A stretch of 17,728 bases of DNA, taken from CAYVJW01 sp964451885 (GTDB lineage: Bacteria > Patescibacteriota > Gracilibacteria > UBA4473). The position numbers and the translations under genes are program-made. Below the pieces are notes generated by a model that searched no databases, was not told the origin of the DNA, and was given only the letters and a program-made list of their open reading frames with translations. Position 1 is the stretch's first letter; each line of letters begins with the position of its first letter. Shown here piece after piece: positions 1 to 6,151 of the stretch. The stretch is from positions 1 through 17,728 of the forward strand of contig CAYVJW010000028.1 of the NCBI GenBank assembly GCA_964451885.1. The letters are read 5' to 3'.

Positions 1-70
1 TTTTGACCGATAAAAACTTTACTTCTCATGAAAATTTAAACCGGACACTCATGATGCAAAAGAATAAAAC

Positions 71-98
71 TTGACATGGTTGATTTTTTGTTTATTGT
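71..98 (+). promoter_or_regulatory. Candidate promoter for the gene at 124
   Basis: TTGACA at 71-76, then a 16-base spacer, then TATTGT at 93-98 (4 of 6 matches to the -10 consensus). The expected transcription start near 105 lies downstream of the ATG at 76, which supports the later ATG at 124 as the real start. Assigned by eye. Confidence 0.4.
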
Positions 99-123
99 GG
101 TGGTAGTGTGTAGATATATTTAT

Positions 124-885
124 ATGGAAATCGACTACGACAATCTGCCTGAAAGAGAAATCGACAAAGGTATTAAGACTTATGAAGGAGTCATAATACC
201 TATGATTGAAGCACTAAGAGAATCTATTAAGCCACCTATGCTTAAGATTGCTCATTATCTTTTGGATCACTTTCCTGATCCTCCTAAATGTGATACAGAA
301 ATTGAAACGGAACATTTCAGAATATATTATGAATGGATTAAGCAGAATTTAAGAAATGAACTAAATAATGAAGACGGTCATCCCGAAGAATTATTGATGG
401 TTTGTCTCGGTGGCTCTGCCGATCCGGAGATGTATCAGATAGGTAAATCAATGAATTATAGAAGGGCAGAAGATGATATAGAACTTTTAAATATTCATTG
501 TTTTTTTGATAGAAAAGCCCCTGAGGTAAGAGATATAGGCTTCCATTTTGTGTGGTATCCTCCTTTAATGTACGAGCATAGAAAATGTTTAGATTTAACA
601 AAAACCCAAGCGCTTCTAGTTCAAATTGATCATGATTGGAAAAATACCATCTTTATAAACAAAACTATTGATAAAATTAATATTTATTTGGAAAATGCTA
701 GAGAGGGAATAGTCCCGGAACATTTGAAAGGTTCCTTTTTTTGCGAAACACCTGAAAGTTTTTCTAGAAGTAAGCGAAATGAGCTGATCCATTGGAAAAA
801 GAGAAAACTCGCCTATCTTGTAAAACTACGTATTTGGTTGACTATTATTGAAGGTAAAGGGAAAAATGCTAAAAAAATTATCTAA
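124..885 (+). CDS. Hypothetical protein (253 aa), AT-rich
   Basis: I do not recognise this protein. The frame is also open back to an ATG at 76, but the 16 extra residues are an odd hydrophobic stretch and a promoter-like TTGACA overlaps that ATG, so I start at 124 (MEIDYDNLPE). The product looks soluble and mostly helical at the start (about residues 15-50). A region rich in Phe, His and Trp follows (about 120-170, including FDRKAPEVRDIGFHFVWYPP), then a basic tail ending in several Lys. There is no signal peptide, membrane segment or metal-binding Cys cluster. No SD precedes either start. It is clearly more AT-rich than the housekeeping genes further right. It is convergent with radC, separated by only 23 bases that contain a repeated 7-mer. 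It is probably a real gene because of its length and uninterrupted frame; function unknown. Confidence 0.6.
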   Translation: MEIDYDNLPEREIDKGIKTYEGVIIPMIEALRESIKPPMLKIAHYLLDHFPDPPKCDTEIETEHFRIYYEWIKQNLRNELNNEDGHPEELLMVCLGGSADPEMYQIGKSMNYRRAEDDIELLNIHCFFDRKAPEVRDIGFHFVWYPPLMYEHRKCLDLTKTQALLVQIDHDWKNTIFINKTIDKINIYLENAREGIVPEHLKGSFFCETPESFSRSKRNELIHWKKRKLAYLVKLRIWLTIIEGKGKNAKKII

Positions 886-896
886 TTTTCCATTCT

Positions 897-910
897 GACT
901 TTCGACTTTC
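897..910. repeat. Two-unit tandem 7-mer (GACTTTC) at a gene junction
   Basis: GACTTTC occurs exactly twice in tandem at 897-903 and 904-910. It lies between the end of the unknown gene and the stop codon of radC and runs into that stop. It is short by itself, but it has the same 7-base period as the other junction repeats in this window. Confidence 0.5.
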
Positions 911-1616
911 ACAAAATCCCTTTCTCCAAAAAAGAAAAATACCCGTCATTCCCTATGATCACATGGTCGGCTATTCGAATTTTGTGTAATTCCCAGGATC
1001 CTTTTGCTACGGCCAATGTCCAGGATATGTCTTCTTTGCTCGCTTCAGACGCGCCGAGGTGATTATGAACCACTATGATTTCTTTTGTTCCCAGCCATAA
1101 CGGCGTGCGAAGAATGTCACTTGGGTAAATCTGTACTTTATCCCCTGAACCGATGGCCACCATTTCCTGGAAAACGCATTTTTTATTTTTATCTAAATGA
1201 AGCACAAAGCACTGCTCTTGTTTTGCCTTTTTTAAATGTTGGAAACGTTCGTGTATCTTGCTAGGTTCTGATGCGTCAAACGTATCATATTTCCCGTGGA
1301 TTCTCCGGCATATTTCGGATATGGCGACTATGATTTCCGCATGGCCTTTGTGAATCCCGAAATTTTCCTGCATATCTTCTACGCTTTGCTGTGCAAAAAG
1401 CCCTTTGAACCCTCCTTCGGCTAATAAGCGCTTTGCCAGTTGTTGGACATCTTCGAAATATCCCCCTTTATGGCGTTCCCCTGTCCGAAGAATCAAAGCC
1501 ACTAACTCCCACAATGCTAAAGCCTGAGGACCAAAACCGGCTAATCTTTCACGGGGTTTTAATTCATCAGGAAGGTCTTTGAATTGGCTGATGAAGGAGA
1601 GAGTTTTTGTTTTCAT
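909..1616 (-). CDS. radC: RadC-family JAB/MPN-domain protein
   Basis: RadC-family protein of 235 aa, about the family's usual length. The N-terminal helix-hairpin-helix-like half is recognisable from PRERLAGFG (21-29) and the ELVALILRTG stretch (37-46). The C-terminal half is the JAB/MPN (JAMM) metalloprotease-like domain: HNH at 184-186, then Ser193 and Asp196. Most RadC proteins read HNHPSG followed by S..D with seven residues between the second His and the Ser. Here the loop reads HNHLGASEAS and is one residue shorter, losing the usual Pro-Ser-Gly. Despite the name, RadC has no firmly established role in DNA repair; roles in recombination or competence have been proposed. The ATG at 1616 has no SD. 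A TATACT lies about ten bases upstream (minus strand, 1632-1627), so a nearly leaderless transcript is possible. The gene ends 23 bases from the convergent unknown gene. Confidence 0.85.
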   Translation of the reverse strand: MKTKTLSFISQFKDLPDELKPRERLAGFGPQALALWELVALILRTGERHKGGYFEDVQQLAKRLLAEGGFKGLFAQQSVEDMQENFGIHKGHAEIIVAISEICRRIHGKYDTFDASEPSKIHERFQHLKKAKQEQCFVLHLDKNKKCVFQEMVAIGSGDKVQIYPSDILRTPLWLGTKEIIVVHNHLGASEASKEDISWTLAVAKGSWELHKIRIADHVIIGNDGYFSFLEKGIL

Positions 1617-1648
1617 GTATTTGCACAGTATAGAGTTTCTATACGGAA

Positions 1649-1741
1649 AGATGGTAGAACTTAGAGCTTAGAACTTAGATTAGAAAAAGAGAGATGTAAT
1701 TTTTCTCTAAGTTCTACCATCTACCAACTAAGTTCTATTGT
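1649..1741. repeat. Inverted repeat built from tandem 7-mers
   Basis: A perfect 18-bp inverted repeat pairs 1649-1666 with 1705-1722 (arm core GGTAGAACTTAGAG). Both arms consist of 7-mers. On the left, GTAGAAC, TTAGAGC, TTAGAAC and TTAGATT run without a gap from 1654 to 1681. On the right, five units that all begin with CTA run from 1707 to 1741. The 10-mer TAGAACTTAG occurs four times, at 1655 and 1669 directly and at 1707 and 1728 inverted. The right-hand units run into the 3' end of the HTH gene and supply its TAG stop. In RNA from either strand this would fold into a long hairpin. Confidence 0.75.
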
Positions 1742-2148
1742 TTCCCTGCTCCGCATCATAATCTTCCATCCTTTTTAATTCATTAATTCTGGTGCGGATA
1801 AATGCTTCATCCAAATCCATTCTCTTCATCGCTTCTTCTATCTCCTTCAATGGTTTTAATGCGAAAGATTGATGTTTTTCGGAAGCCGATAAGCAAAATT
1901 CTTTGCCTTCTTTTCCTAAAAAATATTCCATCGGTTTTTCAAAAAAAAACGGATAATTTCAATAGGGCATTTATTTTTACTTCCGATTTTCCTTTCAAAA
2001 ACCGCTCAGCTCTTACATATTTTTGCTGAGGGACTTCTTTTTTTTTATTCCCCAAGATTTCTCCCAATTTGGTTTTATGTATTCCTCTTTTTTCCATAAG
2101 TTCTTTGACTTTTTCCCGAATGATACGGCTAGCGTTTGAAAAATCCAT
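1728..2148 (-). pseudogene. XRE-like HTH regulator, frameshifted in a run of nine T
   Basis: Two adjacent frames together make one recognisable protein of about 139 aa. The first part (2148-1939, 69 aa) has a Cro/C1-like helix-turn-helix (about 10-65: VKELMEKRGIHKTKLGEILG, then a segment ending INALLKLS) and stops inside a run of nine T (minus strand, 1949-1941). Removing one T gives ALLKLSVFFEKPMEYFLG. This joins the frame that continues to 1728 and restores the usual last helix of this fold, which typically ends in a pattern like FF..P.EYFLG. The C-terminal part (about 80-139) is charged and helical. The ATG at 2148 is secure because an in-frame TAA lies five codons upstream; there is no SD. 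The break could be a sequencing error, a true inactivation, a length-switching tract or a site of transcriptional slippage. A palindrome at 2224-2243 could be its operator. Confidence 0.7.
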
Positions 2149-2193
2149 TGATCGTAAAAATTAGACCTTTTAGTACAGACTCTAATTGTTATT

Positions 2194-2260
2194 TCAAAAC
2201 AAAATAAAATCAATGCAACTGTTTTGATATATAAATATATCAATATTGATTGATTGATTG
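2194..2260. promoter_or_regulatory. Palindromic AT-rich region upstream of the HTH gene
   Basis: A perfect inverted repeat with 9-bp arms (TTGATATAT at 2224-2232, ATATATCAA at 2235-2243) is separated by AA. Next to it is a second pair, TCAAAAC at 2194-2200 and GTTTTGA at 2221-2227. Four tandem ATTG units follow at 2245-2260. It lies about 75 bases upstream of the HTH start and upstream of the small plus-strand ORF, where an autoregulatory operator would be expected. The link to the HTH protein is inference. Confidence 0.4.
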
Positions 2261-2312
2261 GGATTCTTGTATATCTTTACTGATAGACAGGCCTCGAATT
2301 TCCCCTTTGTTT

Positions 2313-2468
2313 ATGAAAGATAATTCCCGAGAAAAACTGATTCCTAAACTGGATAATATCCTCTCTCTCATTTGCCGGATTGATAATCAATATCCAGGGG
2401 ATAAAGACATTCGGGATCTGTATGATGCGATGTGTGAAGTGAGGAAAATAATAAAATTGGGAATATAG
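2313..2468 (+). CDS. Small hypothetical ORF (51 aa), doubtful
   Basis: A short helical frame (MKDNSREKLIPKLDN through MCEVRKIIKLG), rich in charged residues with an amphipathic pattern. The start could be the ATG at 2313 or a TTG at 2250 inside the ATTG repeats, which would give 72 aa. Neither has an SD. It follows the HTH gene's upstream region and precedes the promoter of the receiver gene, in the same direction. I recognise no family. The frame may be a real small gene or a chance ORF. Confidence 0.3.
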   Translation: MKDNSREKLIPKLDNILSLICRIDNQYPGDKDIRDLYDAMCEVRKIIKLGI

Positions 2469-2477
2469 AACTTTTCT

Positions 2478-2506
2478 TTGACAAAAATACATCCACTTGT
2501 TAAAAA
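2478..2506 (+). promoter_or_regulatory. Candidate promoter for the receiver-adk unit
   Basis: TTGACA at 2478-2483, a 17-base spacer, and TAAAAA at 2501-2506. The predicted start near 2513 leaves a leader of about 24 bases before the ATG at 2537. The perfect -35 and ideal spacing make it one of the better promoters in the window. Confidence 0.55.
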
Positions 2507-2536
2507 GATTCTACAACACTTTTATTTTTGTTGAAA

Positions 2537-3091
2537 ATGCCAGAAGAATCTCGCGAAACCGTTCTCGTTGTGGAAGATCAGGAACAGTTCCGAAATCGAA
2601 TAGTACAAGTGCTGGAAGAAGCAGGATGCTGTGTGATGACGGCATTTGATTTTTCTGAGGCGGTTCGAAAAATCGTGAAACTGGGGGAAGAAAAAGCTGC
2701 TGATTGTATATTTTATCTGGATTGGGGGTTGCCGAAGGGGGATATGGAGGGGGTGTTTATTGATCCGGATTCTTTTGATGCGGACAGTGAATGTCCCACC
2801 GGGGGGGTGATGGCAAGGATATTAACCGGGGAAATTGCGTTAAAAACAGAGAATGATCCTTTTGCTGAAAATATTTATTTTCATGTTCTTCCTGAAAAGG
2901 TTTGTATTACGACACAGCGACAAGCCGTTCGGGACCACGTAAAAAAAAGGCAGGAAGATTATGGTGAATTCGAAGGAATTTCCTTTGTGAATAAAGAAGA
3001 TGGCATGCAGGGTGTTCTGGAAAATGAGCAGTTGGGGGTTGTGGAGTTTTTGGAAAAGGCTCTAAGTTTTTTTCCTTCCCTTGATTCTTAA
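2537..3091 (+). CDS. Divergent stand-alone response-regulator receiver protein
   Basis: 184 aa starting at the ATG MPEESRETVL; an in-frame TTG nine bases earlier is possible. The fold is recognisable as a CheY-like receiver: VLVVEDQE supplies the acidic pair Glu13/Asp14, YLDWGLPKGD supplies the likely phosphoacceptor Asp62, ITT around 124-126 fits the conserved Thr/Ser, and FVNK supplies Lys153. There is no output domain. A normal receiver is about 120 aa; the extra length falls between Asp62 and the Thr (about 66-120, acidic), so one loop is strongly expanded. It probably acts by protein-protein contact after phosphotransfer, but no histidine kinase is in the window. Its stop lies in a tandem 7-mer repeat that leads directly to adk, 18 bases later, so the two genes are probably co-transcribed. 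There is no SD. Confidence 0.75.
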   Translation: MPEESRETVLVVEDQEQFRNRIVQVLEEAGCCVMTAFDFSEAVRKIVKLGEEKAADCIFYLDWGLPKGDMEGVFIDPDSFDADSECPTGGVMARILTGEIALKTENDPFAENIYFHVLPEKVCITTQRQAVRDHVKKRQEDYGEFEGISFVNKEDGMQGVLENEQLGVVEFLEKALSFFPSLDS

Positions 3092-3108
3092 TTCTTGATT
3101 CTTTATTC
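3081..3108. repeat. Four tandem 7-mers (TTNATTC) between the receiver gene and adk
   Basis: Four uninterrupted 7-mers of the form TTNATTC (third base G, A, G, T) fill 3081-3108. The first two encode the last residues and TAA stop of the receiver gene. The fourth ends one base before the adk ATG, so the whole junction is repeat. Confidence 0.75.
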
Positions 3109-3109
3109 T

Positions 3110-3745
3110 ATGTTTATTAAAAAAGACCTCATCCTCATCGGCAAACAAGGTTCCGGTAAAGGCACCCAGGCTAAGTATCTGGTGGAAGAATTTGGGTTTG
3201 AGTATTTTGAAACTGGGGGGGCATTAAGAAAAATGGCTGAACAGGATTCCGAACTGGGCAGAAAAGTAAAAGATATCACCACCCGGGGAGATCTGGTGCC
3301 GAATGAAATCGTAATGGAAATTGTGGGGGCATTTCTGAAAGAAATCCCAAACGGAACACCGGTGCTTTTTGACGGTATTCCACGTTCAGAATTGCAGCGT
3401 GAGACATTGGAAGCATTGCTGAAAAAAGCGCAGCGCGATTTTATTGCTCTGGAAATCCGGTTATCGGAAGAATCTGCTTTAAACCGGCTACTGATTCGCG
3501 GGAAATGCAATAAATGTGGAACAAATTTCGGCGGCGAAATATGTCCGAGCTGTGGATCGACTGATGTTACCCGCCGCGCCGATGACAATGAAGCTGCTAT
3601 TCGAAGAAGATTAGAGAATTTCGACGTTCATACAGCTCCGCTTCTTGAAAAATGGAAAGAATGGGGGAAATTGATTTCCGTGGATGGGGAAGGGAATGTA
3701 AAAGAAGTATGGGAAGAAATTTTGAAAGTGTTAAAAACAAACTAA
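3110..3745 (+). CDS. adk: Adenylate kinase with zinc-type LID
   Basis: Adenylate kinase interconverts ATP plus AMP and two ADP in the cytoplasm. The 211-aa length is normal for the long form. The P-loop is GKQGSGKGT (11-19). The AMP-binding region shows TGGALR (35-40, Gly where most enzymes have Asp), then GDLVPNEIV, then FDGIPR (87-92). The LID has four cysteines (133, 136, 145, 148) in two CxxC pairs, the zinc-binding arrangement of many Gram-positive and CPR enzymes. RRADD (155-159) matches the RxDD motif. I chose the ATG at 3110 because it gives the normal N-terminus just before the P-loop. There is no SD; the bases before the ATG are a tandem 7-mer repeat. It is probably transcribed from the promoter at 2478 with the receiver gene and converges on leuB with a 13-base gap. 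Confidence 0.95.
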   Translation: MFIKKDLILIGKQGSGKGTQAKYLVEEFGFEYFETGGALRKMAEQDSELGRKVKDITTRGDLVPNEIVMEIVGAFLKEIPNGTPVLFDGIPRSELQRETLEALLKKAQRDFIALEIRLSEESALNRLLIRGKCNKCGTNFGGEICPSCGSTDVTRRADDNEAAIRRRLENFDVHTAPLLEKWKEWGKLISVDGEGNVKEVWEEILKVLKTN

Positions 3746-3759
3746 AATTAGAAATTAAT
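3746..3759. repeat. Two AATTA-type 7-mers between adk and leuB ends
   Basis: AATTAGA (3746-3752) and AATTAAT (3753-3759) fill the gap between the adk stop and the leuB stop on the opposite strand. The same AATTAGA word opens the secF-rraB junction. No intrinsic terminator is visible between these convergent genes. Confidence 0.5.
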
Positions 3760-4835
3760 TAAATCTTCTCAACAACAGCCTCCCCCATCCCATCCGTCCC
3801 TACTTTCTTCTCCCCAGCTCCCCCCGAATAAATATCTCCTGTCCGATACCCTCTAGCAATTGCTTGTTTTACTGCATTATCAATCGCATCCGCTGCCTTG
3901 TGTTCTTCAAATGAGAATCTCAGCATCATGGATGCCGATAGGATTTGCGCTATAGGATTGGCGATGCCTTTTCCGGCAATGTCCGGAGCCGATCCTCCGG
4001 AAGGCTCATAGAGGTTGATTTTTTCGCCAAAACTTGCTGATCCTAACATTCCCAGGCTTCCGGGGAATACACTGGTCAAATCGCTTATGATGTCTCCGAA
4101 AAGATTAGGGCACACGAGTATATCAAATCGTTTTGGATTTTTCACAAGGAGCTGCACAGCATTGTCTACGTAAATGCTTTCAAATTCTACATCCGGGTGT
4201 TTCTTGGCCTCCTGCTCAAAAACTTCCCGCCACAACCGGGAGGTTTCCAACACATTGGCCTTATCTATGGAGGCAAGGCGTTTACTTCTTTTTTTCGCCG
4301 CTTGGAACGCAAATTTTGCGGTCCGCTGTACCGTTTCCCGATGATTTTCCGCTACGTCGCGGGCCATGTTTTTATTGGGGCGGGAGTGTTCGCCGAAATA
4401 AATCCCTTCGGAAAGTTCCCGAATGACCAGTATTTCAAAACTATCGTTGCCTATTATTTCTTTTTTCAACGGGCAGAATTGTATAAGTTCTTTGAAAATC
4501 GGTGCCGGCCGTAAGTTAATAGAAAGTTTGAGAAATTGTCGGATAGCCAAGATTGAATTACGTTCACAGTCTTTCCATTTTGATTCTGATTGAGCCTCTA
4601 CCGGACCACCGACGGATCCAAACAGCACGGCGTCCGAGTTCAGACAAAGTGCTTTTGTTTCTTCGGGAAAGTGAGTTCCATGTTTATTCCAGGCCGCTCC
4701 TCCGATAAGCCCGTGGTTTATTATCAGTTTAAACCCGAACTTTTCTTCACATTTTTGAAGCACTTTTAAGGCCTCACGGCAAACTTCTTCACCGATGCCG
4801 TCGCCGGGGAGGAGGGCAATTTTATATGTTTTCAT
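3759..4835 (-). CDS. leuB: 3-isopropylmalate dehydrogenase
   Basis: LeuB oxidises and decarboxylates 3-isopropylmalate with NAD+ to give 2-ketoisocaproate, the third step specific to leucine synthesis. The 358-aa length is normal. Signatures run in order: LLPGDGIGEEV near the start, NLRPAP, IRELSEGIYFGEHSR, DKANVL, YVDNAVQLLVKNP, NLFGDIISD with the metal-binding Asp residues, GSLGMLGSAS, and EPSGGSAPDIAGKGIANP. The last resembles the Enterobacteria-type EP.GGSAP variant rather than EPVHGSAP. Isocitrate and tartrate dehydrogenases are relatives, but the overall motif set fits LeuB best. No leuA, leuC, leuD or ilv gene is nearby and the gene appears to stand alone. There is no SD. Two CAATTNT 7-mers lie upstream at 4860-4873. 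The 3' end is convergent with adk. Confidence 0.9.
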   Translation of the reverse strand: MKTYKIALLPGDGIGEEVCREALKVLQKCEEKFGFKLIINHGLIGGAAWNKHGTHFPEETKALCLNSDAVLFGSVGGPVEAQSESKWKDCERNSILAIRQFLKLSINLRPAPIFKELIQFCPLKKEIIGNDSFEILVIRELSEGIYFGEHSRPNKNMARDVAENHRETVQRTAKFAFQAAKKRSKRLASIDKANVLETSRLWREVFEQEAKKHPDVEFESIYVDNAVQLLVKNPKRFDILVCPNLFGDIISDLTSVFPGSLGMLGSASFGEKINLYEPSGGSAPDIAGKGIANPIAQILSASMMLRFSFEEHKAADAIDNAVKQAIARGYRTGDIYSGGAGEKKVGTDGMGEAVVEKI

Positions 4836-4888
4836 GGCGAAAGATTACCGATTTATTTCCAATTTTCAATTCTGAAATATGCATTATG

Positions 4889-5050
4889 AGAGCCTGTTCA
4901 AGATCTCCCAACTTGCCATTTTTTGGCCCTTTTTCGTTCTCACTTCGTTGTTCGTCGCTTATTTAGCTCAGCTAAACTGCACTCCTCACGCCTCGTGAGA
5001 ACAAAAAACGACTCAAAAACTAACAAATTGCGAGATCTTGAACAGGCTCT
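4889..5050. mobile_element. 162-bp palindromic MITE-like element
   Basis: The ends are a perfect 19-bp inverted repeat (4889-4907 and 5032-5050; core GCCTGTTCAAGATCTC). The symmetry continues inward around the same centre near 4969: GTTCTCAC (4936-4943) pairs with GTGAGAAC (4995-5002), and TTTAGCT (4962-4968) pairs with AGCTAAA (4970-4976) across one base. The remaining arms match partly, many mismatches being T-G pairs that would wobble in RNA. A rival small hairpin, CTCACG-CCT-CGTGAG, lies at 4985-4999. There is no ORF. Long terminal repeats, no coding capacity and a non-coding location are what a miniature inverted-repeat transposable element would show; the end sequence resembles transposase-type terminal repeats. 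I see no clear target-site duplication. It fills most of the 326 bases between leuB and the transglycosylase. Confidence 0.7.
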
Positions 5051-5097
5051 GAGAGAATTTTTGCATTTTGTATATGACCTACCGTTTTTAGAGACTT

Positions 5098-5138
5098 AAA
5101 ATATAAAACTCCCTCCCCCATAAAACATAGGGGGAGGG
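5098..5138 (-). terminator. Intrinsic terminator of the lytic transglycosylase gene
   Basis: A 9-bp GC-rich stem (5111-5119 with 5130-5138, CCCTCCCCC) is followed on the minus strand by AGTTTTATATTTT. It lies 23 bases after the gene's stop. Confidence 0.85.
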
Positions 5139-5161
5139 CCAATAGCCTTGATTTCCTCTCT

Positions 5162-5869
5162 TCATGCATGTTGCCGTTTTAGTTTCTCCCAAGTTTTCAT
5201 GACTTTTGCTACATACTCCTGGGTTTCACGAAACGGTGGAATGCCATTGTATCTGAGAACGTTTCCTGGCCCTGCATTGTACCCTGCCAGGGCGAATCTG
5301 ACATTCCCGTCAAATTTTACCAAAAGGCGCCTGATGTATTCAGCACCTCCCATCAGGTTTTGCCAAGGATCAAACGGATCCTTTACTCCCAACTCTTTTG
5401 CTGTATCGGGCATTAGTTGCATAAGCCCGATTGCTCCCTTCTCGGATTTGGCTTGGACCTTGAAGTGTGATTCGTTTCTTATCATGGCCAACAAAAGGAG
5501 GTGATCCACCCCTTTTTTTTCTCCGACTCTTTTTGCCAGTTTTTTACAGGCCAAAAGAGAAAGAGGACGTTTCTTTGGGGGAGGCATAGGAGGAAGTAAG
5601 GCAACTCTTTTTGGATGTTCCGATAGAGCAGGTACATTCTTTCGTTTTTTGGGGATAGAGTGCGTAGTCGGAAGCCTTTTCGATTTTTTGGTGACGTCAG
5701 GGGTTGAGAGAGAGAGATTTTGTGTAGAGACAAAGGTATTATTTTTCCAAGCCCATCCTAAAGACATCAGGCACAAAATAATAACTATGACAAAAAACCG
5801 AGGTCCTATCTGTTTCTTCTTCTGTTTTTGGCGGTATTTCGCAAACATTCGGATAGCGGGATTCACCAT
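5162..5869 (-). CDS. Membrane-anchored lytic transglycosylase (SLT domain)
   Basis: The enzyme should cleave the MurNAc-GlcNAc bond of peptidoglycan, forming 1,6-anhydroMurNAc, outside the cytoplasmic membrane. The 235 aa comprise a basic N-terminus (1-23), one membrane helix (about 24-41), a Pro/Lys-rich linker (about 55-103) and a C-terminal SLT domain (about 108-225). In the SLT domain the catalytic Glu133 is in IRNESHF, followed by AIGLMQLMPDTAKELG (146-161), NLMGGAEYI, and GYNAGPG (196-202). The order and spacing are typical of the MltC/Slt70 catalytic fold. The ATG at 5869 is supported by AAGGA seven bases upstream; this is one of the few SDs in the window. An internal ATG at residue 8 is a less likely start. 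The gene is monocistronic with its own terminator. Confidence 0.9.
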   Translation of the reverse strand: MVNPAIRMFAKYRQKQKKKQIGPRFFVIVIILCLMSLGWAWKNNTFVSTQNLSLSTPDVTKKSKRLPTTHSIPKKRKNVPALSEHPKRVALLPPMPPPKKRPLSLLACKKLAKRVGEKKGVDHLLLLAMIRNESHFKVQAKSEKGAIGLMQLMPDTAKELGVKDPFDPWQNLMGGAEYIRRLLVKFDGNVRFALAGYNAGPGNVLRYNGIPPFRETQEYVAKVMKTWEKLKRQHA

Positions 5870-5949
5870 TTTTCTGTCCTTTTTGGTTGTGTGTCGGTAA
5901 ACAGAGAGGAAAATTGATCTCCTCCCGGCTTAAAGGTTTAAAGAAAGTA

Positions 5950-5966
5950 AATTCCACATTGGAATT
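5950..5966. promoter_or_regulatory. Short palindrome between transglycosylase and secD
   Basis: AATTCCA (5950-5956) and TGGAATT (5960-5966) form 7-bp arms around CAT, upstream of the minus-strand transglycosylase. It could be a regulator site, with no further support. The rest of 5870-6082 is AT-rich and shows no gene. Confidence 0.25.
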
Positions 5967-6082
5967 CATTTCCTCATAATGAAGATCAAATAACTCTCTG
6001 TTTATGTTATGTAATGTAAAAGAGCTATTATTTAGTCAATCTTGTATCATATTATCATAAGGAAGTCAATTTATATTTGATT

Positions 6083-6110
6083 TTGACGTCCTGGATTTTT
6101 AATTTACAAT
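6083..6110 (+). promoter_or_regulatory. Candidate promoter of the secD-secF cluster
   Basis: TTGACG at 6083-6088, a 16-base spacer, TACAAT at 6105-6110 (5 of 6 matches in each box). The predicted start near 6117 gives a leader of about 35 bases and rules out the alternative TTG start at 6077. Confidence 0.55.
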
Positions 6111-6151
6111 CTGCAAGGATTTTTAAGAAAATATTTTATTCTCGTACTTTC

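Noticed and set aside
5739..5969. 76-aa minus-strand frame next to the transglycosylase
   Set aside because: It mostly overlaps the transglycosylase in another frame, has no SD or family features, and contains that gene's SD region.
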